In this document: positions 1 through 8,142 of the stretch, piece after piece
Layout: each line of letters starts with the position of its first letter
Position numbering within the stretch: position 1 is the stretch's first letter
NCBI RefSeq assembly: GCF_028830055.1
Contig: NZ_CP101655.1
Coordinates: forward strand, 558,001-622,000
Length of the DNA: 64,000 bases
DNA from: Pseudomonas serboccidentalis
GTDB taxonomy: Bacteria; Pseudomonadota; Gammaproteobacteria; Pseudomonadales; Pseudomonadaceae
Direction of reading: 5' to 3'
Program-made: the position numbers and the translations under genes
Notes under the pieces: generated by a model
What the model saw: only the letters and a program-made list of their open reading frames with translations
Told to the model about the DNA's origin: nothing
Databases searched by the model: none

Positions 1-1
1 A

Positions 2-433
2 TGGCAGCCGTACCTGGTGTTTCCCGGCGAATACGTCGAGCCGTCGCGGGTGACCAACACTGTCGCCGTCGATAGCAGCAAGCGTCCGCTGTTCATTCTG
101 CTGGATGCAACCTGGACCGAGGCGCGCAAGATCTTCCGCAAGAGTCCGTATTTCGATCGTTTGCCTATTCTCAGCCTGTTGCCTGACAAACTCTCGCGCT
201 ATCGCCTGCGTCGTTCCACCCGCAGCGAGCACCTGTGCACCGCCGAAGTCGCGGCGTTGTGCCTGGAACTGGCAGGGGACAGCGATGCCGCTTCAGCGCT
301 GGACGCTTATTTCGATGTGTTCAGCCAGCATTACCTGGGCGCCAAACAACAGTTGGACATGAACGAGTCGACCCCGGCCCACGCCGAGTTGTTGCCTTAT
401 ATACGAAAGCCGCAAGCGGTGTTGGCCCCATAG
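2..433 (+). CDS. DTW-domain protein, probable tRNA-uridine aminocarboxypropyltransferase (3' part)
   Basis: The reading frame is open from the left edge, so the N-terminus lies outside the window. The visible part contains the DTW family signature in the form LDATW (about codons 24-28 of the visible part) followed by EARKIFRKSPY. DTW proteins such as TapT transfer an aminocarboxypropyl group from S-adenosylmethionine onto a uridine of tRNA in the cytoplasm. The Cys-rich start typical of the family is not visible here. It is followed by erdR and dgkA in the same direction, an order I recall from other Pseudomonas. The family call is secure; the exact tRNA target is inferred. Confidence 0.8.
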   Translation, partial: WQPYLVFPGEYVEPSRVTNTVAVDSSKRPLFILLDATWTEARKIFRKSPYFDRLPILSLLPDKLSRYRLRRSTRSEHLCTAEVAALCLELAGDSDAASALDAYFDVFSQHYLGAKQQLDMNESTPAHAELLPYIRKPQAVLAP

Positions 434-607
434 TGGCCCATACTTCATACAGTGGCGGCCGTGCTGCTTGACCACCCCGGCTTCGCTGGGCATGCTTGGC
501 GCCGATTAGGGTGCGGCCAAGGTTTGAAACGCCGTGTTTGCAAGTGATTGGCGTTGAACGTGCCCCTTTGGATACCGCTGTGCGGTGGTATCTTGAGTTG
601 CTTTGGT

Positions 608-629
608 GAGGCCCGAATGCGTCGGGTCT
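608..629 (+). promoter_or_regulatory. Small hairpin in the erdR leader
   Basis: The arms CCCGA and TCGGG with a short ATGCG loop lie about 30 bases before the erdR start codon. A second small inverted repeat (ACCGC/GCGGT) lies just upstream near 575-590. The stem could be part of the 5' leader or a weak terminator for the upstream gene; there is no T-run, so a terminator is unlikely. No function is claimed. Confidence 0.25.
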
Positions 630-656
630 GCCATCAAAAACAGGATCATTTGAAAA

Positions 657-1307
657 ATGGCCACATACGACATCCTGATTGCCGATGATCACCCTCTATT
701 TCGTAGCGCATTGCATCAAGCGGTGACGCTGGGCCTTGGCCCGGATGTACGACTGGTGGAGGTGGCGAGCATCGCCGAACTGGAAGCGCGCCTGACCGAA
801 AAGGCTGACTGGGATCTGGTTCTGCTGGACCTGAACATGCCCGGCGCTTTCGGGTTTTCCGGGTTGGTCATGCTACGCGGCCAGTACCCGCAGATTCCGG
901 TGGTGATGGTCTCGGCCCAGGAAGAGGCTTCGGTCATGGTCAAGTCCCGGGAGTTCGGCGCCAGTGGCTTCATTCCCAAGTCCAGCGACCTGAGCGTGAT
1001 CCAGGAAGCGGTGCGCAAAGTGCTCGATGGCGACGTGTTCTGGCCGCCGCAGGCGTTCGAGGCGGTCAAAGTCTCCGACGAGGCCAAAGCTGCCAGCGAT
1101 GGCCTGGCCAGCCTTACCCCGCAGCAGTTCCGCGTATTGACCATGGTCTGTGAAGGCTTGCTGAACAAGCAGATTGCCTATGAGCTGAACGTGTCCGAGG
1201 CAACCATCAAGGCCCACGTCACGGCGATCTTTCGCAAGTTGAACGTGCGCACCCGGACACAAGCTGCATTACTTCTGCAACAACTTGAGTCAATTCCGAG
1301 CCAATAA
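657..1307 (+). CDS. erdR: LuxR-type response regulator, ErdR-like
   Basis: A 216-residue two-component response regulator. The N-terminal receiver domain (about 1-125) has the acidic pair D10-D11, the phospho-acceptor D58 in LLDLNMPG and the conserved Lys in PKSS. The C-terminal LuxR/NarL helix-turn-helix (about 150-210) contains NKQIAYELNVSEATIKAHV. In Pseudomonas this regulator pairs with the sensor kinase MxtR and controls acetate, ethanol and related carbon use; that role is family knowledge. No kinase is adjacent, so it behaves as an orphan regulator here. The ATG follows an AGGA at 642-645. The gene order DTW-erdR-dgkA supports the name. Confidence 0.8.
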   Translation: MATYDILIADDHPLFRSALHQAVTLGLGPDVRLVEVASIAELEARLTEKADWDLVLLDLNMPGAFGFSGLVMLRGQYPQIPVVMVSAQEEASVMVKSREFGASGFIPKSSDLSVIQEAVRKVLDGDVFWPPQAFEAVKVSDEAKAASDGLASLTPQQFRVLTMVCEGLLNKQIAYELNVSEATIKAHVTAIFRKLNVRTRTQAALLLQQLESIPSQ

Positions 1308-1381
1308 TGGCCGGCGTCTTCACGCTTTTTTGACTTTTGTTGCTCTAGCTTTCCCACTCCTTTTTGGTTGGTTTTTACTTT

Positions 1382-1744
1382 ATGTCACCTTTCAAGGGCC
1401 AGACCGGCCTGAAACGCATCCTCAACGCTTCCGGTTATTCGCTGGACGGCCTGCGCGCAGCCTTCACCGGCGAAGCGGCCTTCCGCCAACTGGTGCTGCT
1501 CAATGTGGTTTTGATTCCGCTGACGTTCTTCCTGAATGTCAGCCGTGTCGAACAGGCTGTGCTGATCGCAGTCTGCCTGCTGGCATTGATCGTCGAGTTG
1601 CTGAACTCGGCAGTAGAAGCGGCCATCGACCGCATCTCCCTGGAGCTGCATCCACTGTCCAAGAACGCCAAGGACATGGGCAGCGCCGCGCAATTCGTGG
1701 CGCTGAGCATGATTGCCCTGGTGTGGGCGGTGATTCTACTTTAA
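1382..1744 (+). CDS. dgkA: Diacylglycerol kinase
   Basis: A 120-residue inner-membrane enzyme that phosphorylates diacylglycerol to phosphatidic acid, recycling lipid released during membrane-derived glucan and lipid A modification. Three hydrophobic segments are visible (about 36-52, 56-72 and 98-119), with the signature E72-LLN75-SAVE79, which matches the catalytic and metal-binding residues of E. coli DgkA, followed by AIDRIS. I chose the ATG at 1382 because it gives the usual length; an upstream in-frame start at 1364 adds six atypical residues. Its stop codon overlaps the stop of the convergent finR gene by four bases. Confidence 0.92.
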   Translation: MSPFKGQTGLKRILNASGYSLDGLRAAFTGEAAFRQLVLLNVVLIPLTFFLNVSRVEQAVLIAVCLLALIVELLNSAVEAAIDRISLELHPLSKNAKDMGSAAQFVALSMIALVWAVILL

Positions 1745-2667
1745 GCGATACTCGGCAACACGATCTCGTCGCTGCGCTGCACCCCGGCGGTGAAAGCGCG
1801 GCACAGCTCGAGAAACTCGCGCATGGCCGAGGTCTGGTATTTCTGTTTGTGCCAGATGAAGTAGAACTGCCGGGACAGATCCAGATCCGGCGTTTCCACC
1901 GCCACCAGACTGCCGCGCCGAAAGGCATCGCGCAGTGCCAGCCGCGAGATGCAGCCAATCCCCAGCCCTGATTCCACTGCGCGCTTGATCGCTTCGGTGT
2001 GTTCCAGTTCCAGACGGATATTCAGCGCACTGCGATGGTGACGCATGGCCTGATCGAAGGTCAGCCGCGTGCCAGAGCCCTGTTCACGCAGAATCCACGC
2101 CTCATGCGTCAACTCTTCCATGGTCGCGCTGCCGCGTTGGGCCAGCGGATGTTGCGGCGCACAGAACACCACCAGCTCATCCTCGACCCAACTCTGCACT
2201 TCGATGTCCGGATGGCTGCAATCGCCTTCGATTAGACCCAGATCAATTTCGTAGTGGGCGACCTGGTGCACGATGTTGGCAGTGTTCTGTACGTGCAGCT
2301 TCACCTGACTTTCCGGATGGCGCTGCATGAAGCCGCCGATCAGCAAGGTCGCCAGGTAATTGCCAATGGTCAGCGTGGCGCCCACCGACAGTGAGCCGAA
2401 GCCGGATTTGCCATTGAGCAGGTCTTCGATTTCCTTGGACTGGTCGAGCAGGGCCACCGCTTGCGGCAACAGCTGCTTGCCGAGGGCGTTGAGGCTCAGG
2501 CGTTTGCCGGCGCGATCGAACAGCTGGCAGCTGGACTGGCGCTCCAGTTCGGTGATCGAGGTGCTTGCCGCCGATTGCGAGAGGTTGAGCAGACCCGCAG
2601 CACGGGATACGCTTTCCTGCTGGGCGACGGCGACGAAGACTTGCAGTTGACGAAGAGTAAATCGCAT
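1741..2667 (-). CDS. finR: LysR-type regulator FinR
   Basis: A 308-residue LysR-family activator. The N-terminal winged HTH (about 1-60) is followed by the effector-binding domain. It is divergent from fpr, and in Pseudomonas FinR is known to activate fpr under superoxide or other redox stress. I placed the start at the ATG giving MRFTLRQLQVF, the normal LysR beginning; a longer in-frame extension to 2811 would run through the promoter region. The stop overlaps dgkA by four bases, so the two converge with no spacer. Confidence in LysR is very high; the name rests on synteny with fpr. Confidence 0.85.
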   Translation of the reverse strand: MRFTLRQLQVFVAVAQQESVSRAAGLLNLSQSAASTSITELERQSSCQLFDRAGKRLSLNALGKQLLPQAVALLDQSKEIEDLLNGKSGFGSLSVGATLTIGNYLATLLIGGFMQRHPESQVKLHVQNTANIVHQVAHYEIDLGLIEGDCSHPDIEVQSWVEDELVVFCAPQHPLAQRGSATMEELTHEAWILREQGSGTRLTFDQAMRHHRSALNIRLELEHTEAIKRAVESGLGIGCISRLALRDAFRRGSLVAVETPDLDLSRQFYFIWHKQKYQTSAMREFLELCRAFTAGVQRSDEIVLPSIA

Positions 2668-2679
2668 ATCGATATAACC

Positions 2680-2692
2680 GATAACCCTTATC
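2680..2692. promoter_or_regulatory. Candidate FinR operator
   Basis: A perfect inverted repeat, GATAA-CCC-TTATC, lies between the divergent finR and fpr genes, about 13 bases from the finR start codon and upstream of the -35 element of fpr. LysR regulators usually bind an inverted repeat in this position. A second palindrome, ATATCGATAT (2666-2675), overlaps the finR start codon and could serve autoregulation. Inferred from sequence only. Confidence 0.4.
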
Positions 2693-2704
2693 TTAATAAT
2701 CCAG

Positions 2705-2733
2705 TTAACAGATATTGTCGTCGCTATTAGAAT
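2705..2733 (+). promoter_or_regulatory. Predicted sigma-70 promoter of fpr
   Basis: TTAACA (2705-2710) and TAGAAT (2728-2733) are separated by 17 bases, a good match to the sigma-70 consensus. This would start transcription near 2740 and give a leader of about 60 bases before the fpr ATG. The candidate FinR site lies 12 bases upstream of the -35 box, the usual place for a LysR activator. Confidence 0.5.
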
Positions 2734-2800
2734 GCGATGCAATTGCGCACTGTCGGCCGCAAAGGCGAGCGCAGACCCAATATCCAGGAGTCCCACGTAC

Positions 2801-3580
2801 ATGAGCAACATGAACCACGAGCGTGTCCTCAGTGTTCACCACTGGAACGACACTCTGTTCAGCTTCAAGTGCACCCGCGATCCGGGCCTGCGCTTCGAGA
2901 ACGGTCAGTTCGTGATGATCGGCCTGCAACAGCCCAACGGCCGCCCGCTTATGCGCGCTTACTCGATCGCCAGCCCGAACTGGGAAGAGCATCTCGAGTT
3001 CTTCAGCATCAAGGTGCCTGATGGTCCGCTGACGTCGCAGCTGCAGCACCTGAAGGAAGGCGACGAGATCATCATCTCGAAGAAGCCTACCGGCACCCTG
3101 GTCCTCGACGACCTGAACCCGGGCAAGCATCTGTACCTGCTGAGCACCGGCACTGGTCTGGCGCCATTCATGAGCGTGATCCAGGACCCGGAAACCTACG
3201 AGCGCTTTGAAAAAGTGATCCTGGTGCACGGCGTGCGTTACGTCAACGAAGTCGCCTACCGCGAATTCATCACCGAGCACCTGCCGCAGAACGAGTTCTT
3301 CGGCGAAGCGCTGCGTGACAAGCTGATCTACTACCCGACCGTGACCCGCGAGCCGTTCGAGAACCAGGGCCGCCTGACCGACCTGATGCGCAGCGGCAAG
3401 CTGTTCAGCGACATCGGTCTGCCACCGATCAACCCGCAGGACGACCGCGCGATGATCTGCGGCAGCCCGAGCATGCTCGACGAGACCAGCGAAGTGCTCG
3501 ACAGCTTCGGCCTGAAGATCTCGGCGCGTATGCGCGAGCCGGGTGATTACCTGATCGAGCGTGCGTTCGTCGAGAAGTAA
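2801..3580 (+). CDS. fpr: Ferredoxin-NADP+ reductase
   Basis: A 259-residue flavoenzyme that exchanges electrons between NADPH and ferredoxin or flavodoxin, supporting iron-sulfur repair and oxidative-stress defence. The FAD-binding RxYS motif is present as R52-A-Y-S, and the NADP-binding glycine motif STGTGLAPF is near 115-123. The C-terminus ends in AFVEK, the bacterial subclass II ending. The start follows a strong CAGGAG at 2785-2790. It lies divergent from its likely activator finR and is followed by a clear intrinsic terminator, so it is monocistronic. Confidence 0.95.
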   Translation: MSNMNHERVLSVHHWNDTLFSFKCTRDPGLRFENGQFVMIGLQQPNGRPLMRAYSIASPNWEEHLEFFSIKVPDGPLTSQLQHLKEGDEIIISKKPTGTLVLDDLNPGKHLYLLSTGTGLAPFMSVIQDPETYERFEKVILVHGVRYVNEVAYREFITEHLPQNEFFGEALRDKLIYYPTVTREPFENQGRLTDLMRSGKLFSDIGLPPINPQDDRAMICGSPSMLDETSEVLDSFGLKISARMREPGDYLIERAFVEK

Positions 3581-3589
3581 GCACCACGA

Positions 3590-3627
3590 AAAAGCCCCCA
3601 TTGCCGGCGAAGGCAATGGGGGCTTTT
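3590..3627. terminator. Intrinsic terminator between fpr and trmO
   Basis: A 16-base arm AAAAGCCCCCATTGCC is matched exactly by GGCAATGGGGGCTTTT around a six-base loop. With A-rich and T-rich ends on either side it can serve both fpr (plus strand) and the convergent trmO (minus strand). Confidence 0.9.
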
Positions 3628-3680
3628 GTATGCCCGAAACATTTCCTTCATGCCTGCCACAATCCATGTAGAGCGATACT

Positions 3681-4379
3681 TCAGGCGTTGGCAAGGATCA
3701 CTTCCAGCACGCGGATCTGCTCCGGCGTCGGGTAGTGCCAGCGTACGTCCAGATCCCAGAACTGCGCGCCGTACTCGCGCTCCGGCGCCGGCGTTTGATA
3801 CGCCGGACGCGGATCCTGCGCCAGGCACTGCTCGATCAACTCGACCAAGGGCTCACCAAGGCGCTGTGCATGTGTGTGCGCCTGTTGCAGCGAGGCGTCC
3901 GTCCACTGCACGGCGATCAGCTGTGGCGCCGCGCTGGCGATGCTGTTGGTGGCGTCAGCGATGATGTCGGCGTAAGGCACATAGGGTTTGATGTCGAGAA
4001 TCGGCGTGCCGTCGAGCAAGTCTATTCCCGAGATGAACAGCCGATTGGCCTCGACCTTGTCCAGCTTCACGACTGACTGGCCGATGCCATTGGGACGGTG
4101 GGTGGCGCGGGTGGCGAACACGCCCATGGACTTGTTGCCGCCCAGCCGTGGCGGGCGCACTTTCAGGCGCGGCTTTTCTTCCAGCGCCTGATGAAACAGG
4201 AACAGCAGCCAGACATGACTGACCTGCTCCAGACCTTGCACGGCATCACCCTGATCGAACGGCGCCACCAGTTCCAGCACGCCACGGGCGGCGGGGGCCA
4301 GTTGCGGCTGGCGCGGGATGGCGAACTTCTCCTTGAAGCAGGAGCGCACGAAGCCGATAGGAGAGACGCTGTAAGTCAT
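3681..4379 (-). CDS. trmO: tRNA (N6-threonylcarbamoyladenosine-37) methyltransferase TrmO
   Basis: A 232-residue TsaA/TrmO-family protein that methylates t6A37 of threonine tRNA using S-adenosylmethionine. The start MTYSVSPIGFVRSCFKEKFAIPRQ is typical for the beta-barrel domain, and the conserved ATRATHRPNGIGQSVVKL motif lies near 90-107, followed by the ILDIKPYVPY motif. The C-terminal domain matches the E. coli YaeB layout. It is nine bases downstream of the DUF1456 gene in the same direction and is probably co-transcribed with it. Confidence 0.92.
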   Translation of the reverse strand: MTYSVSPIGFVRSCFKEKFAIPRQPQLAPAARGVLELVAPFDQGDAVQGLEQVSHVWLLFLFHQALEEKPRLKVRPPRLGGNKSMGVFATRATHRPNGIGQSVVKLDKVEANRLFISGIDLLDGTPILDIKPYVPYADIIADATNSIASAAPQLIAVQWTDASLQQAHTHAQRLGEPLVELIEQCLAQDPRPAYQTPAPEREYGAQFWDLDVRWHYPTPEQIRVLEVILANA

Positions 4380-4388
4380 CTTCCGCGA

Positions 4389-4856
4389 TCAGCCGCGAAC
4401 GCGCAGAGTCAGGCCCTTGAGGAAGTTGCGCAGCAACTGGTCGCCGCACGGGCGGTAGTTGGTGTGGCCGACCTTGCGGAACAGCGCGCTCAGCTCAGGC
4501 TTGGACACCGGGAACTCGGCAGCCTTGAGGATGGCGTGCATGTCGTCTTCTTTGAGTTCGAAGGCCACGCGCAGCTTCTTCAGGATGATGTTGTTGGTCA
4601 CCGGCACTTCGATCGGCTGCGGCGGACGGCTTTCGTCCTTGCCACGCTTGAAGATCACCAGGCCATCGAGGAAGTGCGCCATGACTTCGTCCGGGCAGCG
4701 CACGAAGCCTTCTTCGTCTTCTTCTTTCTTGTCGAGGTACGCGACCACGTCTTTCAGCTCCGCGTCCATGCCGCCGAGCTTGATGATCTCGATGACTTTC
4801 TTGTCGCTGATGTCGAGCATGTAGCGCACGCTGCGCAGTACGTCGTTATGAATCAT
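4389..4856 (-). CDS. yehS: DUF1456 family protein YehS
   Basis: A 155-residue cytoplasmic protein composed of two similar helical halves, each beginning with a pattern of the type N-D-V-L-R-x-x-R-Y / N-N-I-I-L-K-K-L-R (about residues 4-12 and 88-97). This internal repeat is diagnostic of DUF1456 (YehS). No biochemical function is established for the family that I can state. It sits between a pseudouridine synthase gene and trmO, all on the minus strand, which hints at a shared RNA-related setting but proves nothing. Confidence 0.8.
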   Translation of the reverse strand: MIHNDVLRSVRYMLDISDKKVIEIIKLGGMDAELKDVVAYLDKKEEDEEGFVRCPDEVMAHFLDGLVIFKRGKDESRPPQPIEVPVTNNIILKKLRVAFELKEDDMHAILKAAEFPVSKPELSALFRKVGHTNYRPCGDQLLRNFLKGLTLRVRG

Positions 4857-4929
4857 GTGGGCAATCCTGATATTTCGTTGTGGGCAACGCGCAGACGCGT
4901 TGCCGGAATGTGTGGCGGCTACAGAGGCG

Positions 4930-5640
4930 TCAGAACTTCTCTTTGCCGGACAGGTAGCGCCATTGGCCGACCGGAACCTTGCCGATCGACACGCCGCCGA
5001 TGCGGATGCGGCGAATACCGATGACCTTCAGGCCAACCGCTTCGCAAAACTGGGCGATGATCCCCGGTTGCGGGTTCTTCATGGCGAAGCGCAGACGGTT
5101 TTCGTTCTGCCAGCTGGCCTTGACCGGCGGCAGCTCCTTGCCCTTGTGGGTAAGGCCGTGCTGCAGGCGATTGAGGCCATGAGCGACCATGTCGCCTTCG
5201 ACTTCAACCACGTATTCCTGCTCGATCTTGGCCGCGTCGGCGGTGAGCTTGCGCAGCGCTTTCCAGTCCTGGGTGAACACCAGCAGGCCGCTGGCGCCGG
5301 GTTGCAGATCGGCACTGGCGGTCAGGCGCAGGAAGTGCCCGCGCAACGGACGTTTGCCGTAGCGGTGTTCTTCGCTGAGGGTGTCGGCGCCCAGCGTTTG
5401 CATGGCGGTGTCGACGTCCATGCCGGCCGGCACGTTGAGCAGCAGGGTGACTGGCTCGGGCGCGGTGGCCTTGGCGTCTTTGTCGAGCTCGACTTTCTGG
5501 TCGCCGACCTTGAACTGCGGCTCGTCGATCACTTCGCCGTCCACGGTGACCCAGCCGCCCTCGATGAACAGCTCGGCCTCCCGGCGGGAGCAACCAACCA
5601 GTTCGATGAGGCGTTTGGAGAGGCGAATCGGGTCAGTCAT
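4930..5640 (-). CDS. S4-domain RNA pseudouridine synthase
   Basis: A 236-residue protein with an N-terminal S4 RNA-binding domain (about 1-60: RLSKRLIELVGCSRREAELFIEGGWVTVDG begins it) and an RsuA/RluF-type synthase domain. Such enzymes isomerise a uridine in rRNA or tRNA to pseudouridine. The catalytic Asp is probably D111, but the loop around it reads ASADLQPGASGLL rather than the usual RLDxxTSGLL, with two extra residues between Asp and Gly-Leu-Leu. The ATG at 5640 begins directly with the S4 domain; a longer in-frame extension to 5760 runs into a REP element and is rejected. The substrate cannot be read from sequence. Confidence 0.8.
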   Translation of the reverse strand: MTDPIRLSKRLIELVGCSRREAELFIEGGWVTVDGEVIDEPQFKVGDQKVELDKDAKATAPEPVTLLLNVPAGMDVDTAMQTLGADTLSEEHRYGKRPLRGHFLRLTASADLQPGASGLLVFTQDWKALRKLTADAAKIEQEYVVEVEGDMVAHGLNRLQHGLTHKGKELPPVKASWQNENRLRFAMKNPQPGIIAQFCEAVGLKVIGIRRIRIGGVSIGKVPVGQWRYLSGKEKF

Positions 5641-5723
5641 GACAGGGCCGTAACAAAAAAGGGGTGGGCATTGTACCTGCCTGGCGCCGGTTAAGCCCGG
5701 TTCCATTTCACGGTGTGGCTTTT

Positions 5724-5813
5724 TGTAGGAGTGAGCCTGCTCGCGATAGCCATCTGACATTTGACATGGATGTTGGCTGATCTGGCGCTATCGCGAGCAG
5801 GCTCACTCCTACA
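5724..5813. repeat. REP pair, family A
   Basis: Two inverted copies of TGTAGGAGTGAGCCTGCTCG-CGATAGC flank a short spacer that is itself partly self-complementary. The same unit recurs at 11138, 39195 and 57691. It lies between a pseudouridine synthase gene and a downstream-facing acetyltransferase gene. Confidence 0.85.
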
Positions 5814-5830
5814 TGGGGTTTTGTGGTGTG

Positions 5831-6304
5831 TCAGGCATGGTTTGAGCGCTGTTGATTCTGACGCAAGCGCATGTGCAGCAACGGATACGGCTGGCCCATG
5901 CCATCGACTTCCGAGCGACCGATCACTTCAAAACCTTGCTTGAAGTAAAAGCCCAGTGCCTGCGGGTTCTGTTCGTTGACGTCCAGTTCATCGGCGTTCA
6001 GGTGCTGCATGGCGTAGTTCAGCAGTTTCTTGCCCAGCCCCTGACCCCGATGGGCGGGATCGATGAACAGCATCTCGATCTTGCCCGCCGCGACCCCGGC
6101 GAATCCGGTAATGCGCTGCTGATGATCCTTGGTGCAGATCAACATCACCGCGTCCAGATAACGGGTGAGCACCAGATTGCGCAGCAATTCGATGTAACTG
6201 TCCGGCAGAAAATCATGGGTCGCGCGGACCGAGGCCTCCCAGACCCGGGTCAGTTCCTGATAATCGCTGAGTTTCGGCGTGTGAATGACCGAATGCTGAC
6301 GCAT
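5831..6304 (-). CDS. GNAT family N-acetyltransferase
   Basis: A 157-residue Gcn5-related acetyltransferase. The acetyl-CoA binding motif A appears as IDPAHRGQGLGKKLL (about 85-99) and the family C-terminal pattern NEQNPQALGFYFKQGFEVIGRS is intact. It resembles the YjaB/YiaC type small acetyltransferases; the acceptor substrate is unknown. I chose the ATG at 6304 because GAGG lies about nine bases upstream; a start at 6319 adds five residues and lacks a ribosome binding site. It is monocistronic between a REP pair and an intrinsic terminator. Confidence 0.85.
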   Translation of the reverse strand: MRQHSVIHTPKLSDYQELTRVWEASVRATHDFLPDSYIELLRNLVLTRYLDAVMLICTKDHQQRITGFAGVAAGKIEMLFIDPAHRGQGLGKKLLNYAMQHLNADELDVNEQNPQALGFYFKQGFEVIGRSEVDGMGQPYPLLHMRLRQNQQRSNHA

Positions 6305-6361
6305 GCCCGATGGCCTCATGTTCGTTTCAAGGGAGTCCGTCCCCCGCTAAACGATAGCCGT

Positions 6362-6399
6362 AAAAAAGCCCCGCATCTCGTAAAAAGAGCGGGGCTTTT
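6362..6399. terminator. Intrinsic terminator downstream of rimO
   Basis: AAAAAGCCCCGC and GCGGGGCTTTT form a GC-rich stem with A/T-rich flanks. It lies downstream of rimO on the minus strand, separated from it by a REP pair. Confidence 0.8.
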
Positions 6400-6417
6400 C
6401 AAATTCAGTACAACGTC

Positions 6418-6503
6418 TGCAGGAGCTGCCGAAGGCTGCGATCTTTTGATCCTTGCTGTTAAAAGACAAAGTCAAAAGATCGCAGCCTGCGGCAGCTCCT
6501 ACA
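6418..6503. repeat. REP pair, family B
   Basis: Inverted copies of the unit AGGAGCTGCCGAAGGCTGCG-ATCTTTTGA, one arm carrying CTGCGG in place of CTTCGG. It is the commonest repeat in the window and here separates rimO from its terminator. Confidence 0.85.
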
Positions 6504-6514
6504 TCAGTCAGGCG

Positions 6515-7852
6515 TCAAATCTGTTCAGCCCACAGGTCGTATTCGTCGGCGTCAGTCACCTTGCACCAGACCTTGTCGCCAGGCTTGAGGTTGCTGCCGT
6601 TATCGATGAACACATTGCCGTCGATTTCCGGGGCATCGAAGAAGCAGCGGCCGACCGCGCCTTGCTCGTCGACTTCGTCCACCAGCACTTCGATCTCGCG
6701 GCCGATGCGCATCTGCAGACGGGCCGAGCTGATTGCTTGCTGGTGCGCCATGAAGCGCTCCCAACGGTCCTGCTTGACGTCGTCCGGGACCACTTCCAGG
6801 TCCAGGTCATTGGCGGGCGCGCCGTCTACCGGCGAGTACTGGAAGCAGCCGACGCGGTCGAGTTGGGCTTCGGTCAGCCAGTTGAGCAGGTACTGGAAAT
6901 CCTCTTCGGTCTCACCCGGGAAACCAACGATGAAGGTCGAACGGATGATCAGGTCCGGGCAGATTTCGCGCCAGTTCTTGATCCGCGCCAGGGTCTTGTC
7001 TTCGAACGCCGGGCGTTTCATCGACTTCAGCACTTTCGGGCTGGCGTGCTGGAACGGGATGTCCAGGTACGGCAGGATCTTGCCGGCGGCCATCAGCGGG
7101 ATCAGCTCGTCAACGTGCGGGTACGGGTAAACGTAGTGCAGACGAACCCAGACGCCCAAGGTGCTCAGCGCTTCGCAGAGTTCGGTCATGCGGGTTTTCA
7201 CCGGCGCGCCGTTCCAGAAACCGGTGCGGTATTTCACATCGACGCCGTAAGCGCTGGTGTCCTGGGAGATCACCAGCAGCTCTTTGACGCCGGATTTGAC
7301 CAGACGCTGGGCCTCGTCGAGTACGTCGCCGACCGGACGGCTCACCAGTTTGCCGCGCATCGACGGGATGATGCAGAAGCTGCAGCTGTGGTTGCAGCCT
7401 TCGGAAATCTTCAGGTACGCGTAGTGGCGCGGGGTCAGCTTGATGCCTTGCGGCGGCACCAGGTCGATCAGCGGGTTGTGATCCTGACGCGGCGGCACCA
7501 CTTCGTGCACCGCGTTGACCACTTGTTCGTACTGCTGCGGACCGGTCACGGCCAGCACGCTCGGGTGTACGTCGCGGATGTTGCCTTCTTCCACGCCCAT
7601 GCAACCGGTGACGATCACCTTGCCGTTTTCCTTGATCGCCTCGCCGATCACTTCCAGCGATTCAGCCTTGGCCGAATCGATGAAACCGCAGGTGTTGACC
7701 ACGACCACGTCGGCGTCCTGATAGGTGGACACCACGTCATAGCCTTCCATGCGCAGCTGGGTCAGGATGCGCTCGGAGTCGACCAGTGCTTTCGGGCAAC
7801 CCAGAGATACGAAGCCAACCTTTGGATTGGCCGGCGCAGGAGTGGTGGACAT
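6515..7852 (-). CDS. rimO: Ribosomal protein S12 methylthiotransferase RimO
   Basis: A 445-residue radical-SAM enzyme that adds a methylthio group to the conserved aspartate of ribosomal protein S12. The order is UPF0004 N-terminal domain with three cysteines (SLGCPK, VNTCGF, VTGCMG), radical SAM core with the CNHSCSFC cluster motif, and a C-terminal TRAM domain. The ATG at 7852 has GAGG seven bases upstream and gives the standard [21 protein letters not shown] start; an in-frame extension to 7960 is rejected. It is divergent from kup. Confidence 0.97.
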   Translation of the reverse strand: MSTTPAPANPKVGFVSLGCPKALVDSERILTQLRMEGYDVVSTYQDADVVVVNTCGFIDSAKAESLEVIGEAIKENGKVIVTGCMGVEEGNIRDVHPSVLAVTGPQQYEQVVNAVHEVVPPRQDHNPLIDLVPPQGIKLTPRHYAYLKISEGCNHSCSFCIIPSMRGKLVSRPVGDVLDEAQRLVKSGVKELLVISQDTSAYGVDVKYRTGFWNGAPVKTRMTELCEALSTLGVWVRLHYVYPYPHVDELIPLMAAGKILPYLDIPFQHASPKVLKSMKRPAFEDKTLARIKNWREICPDLIIRSTFIVGFPGETEEDFQYLLNWLTEAQLDRVGCFQYSPVDGAPANDLDLEVVPDDVKQDRWERFMAHQQAISSARLQMRIGREIEVLVDEVDEQGAVGRCFFDAPEIDGNVFIDNGSNLKPGDKVWCKVTDADEYDLWAEQI

Positions 7853-8142
7853 GTCTAACCTCGGTGTTTTGTGACGCCGCTTTCCTGATGCGAAAAGCCG
7901 ACGGACGGGCGCTTGAAGGGCGCCTCTGATCAAAAAGTGCGCAATTCTAGCGGTGAGCAACGCACTTGACCAGCTTTATGCAGGGAAATACGACGAGTGC
8001 TGCGCTATGCTTCGCGCCGTTGAGCTTTACCAATTTTTTACAGTCAACAAAACGTCTGTAACAACGGGTAAAACAGCGCATGCTGCACCACAAAGCATAG
8101 TGCTTCATTCAAGAAGCCGGTTCTGAGAAGTAGGAGTGTTGG

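Noticed and set aside
5852..7858. 668-codon open frame on the plus strand opposite rimO
   Set aside because: Antisense shadow caused by GC-rich third codon positions of rimO; no ribosome binding site and no domain-like sequence.
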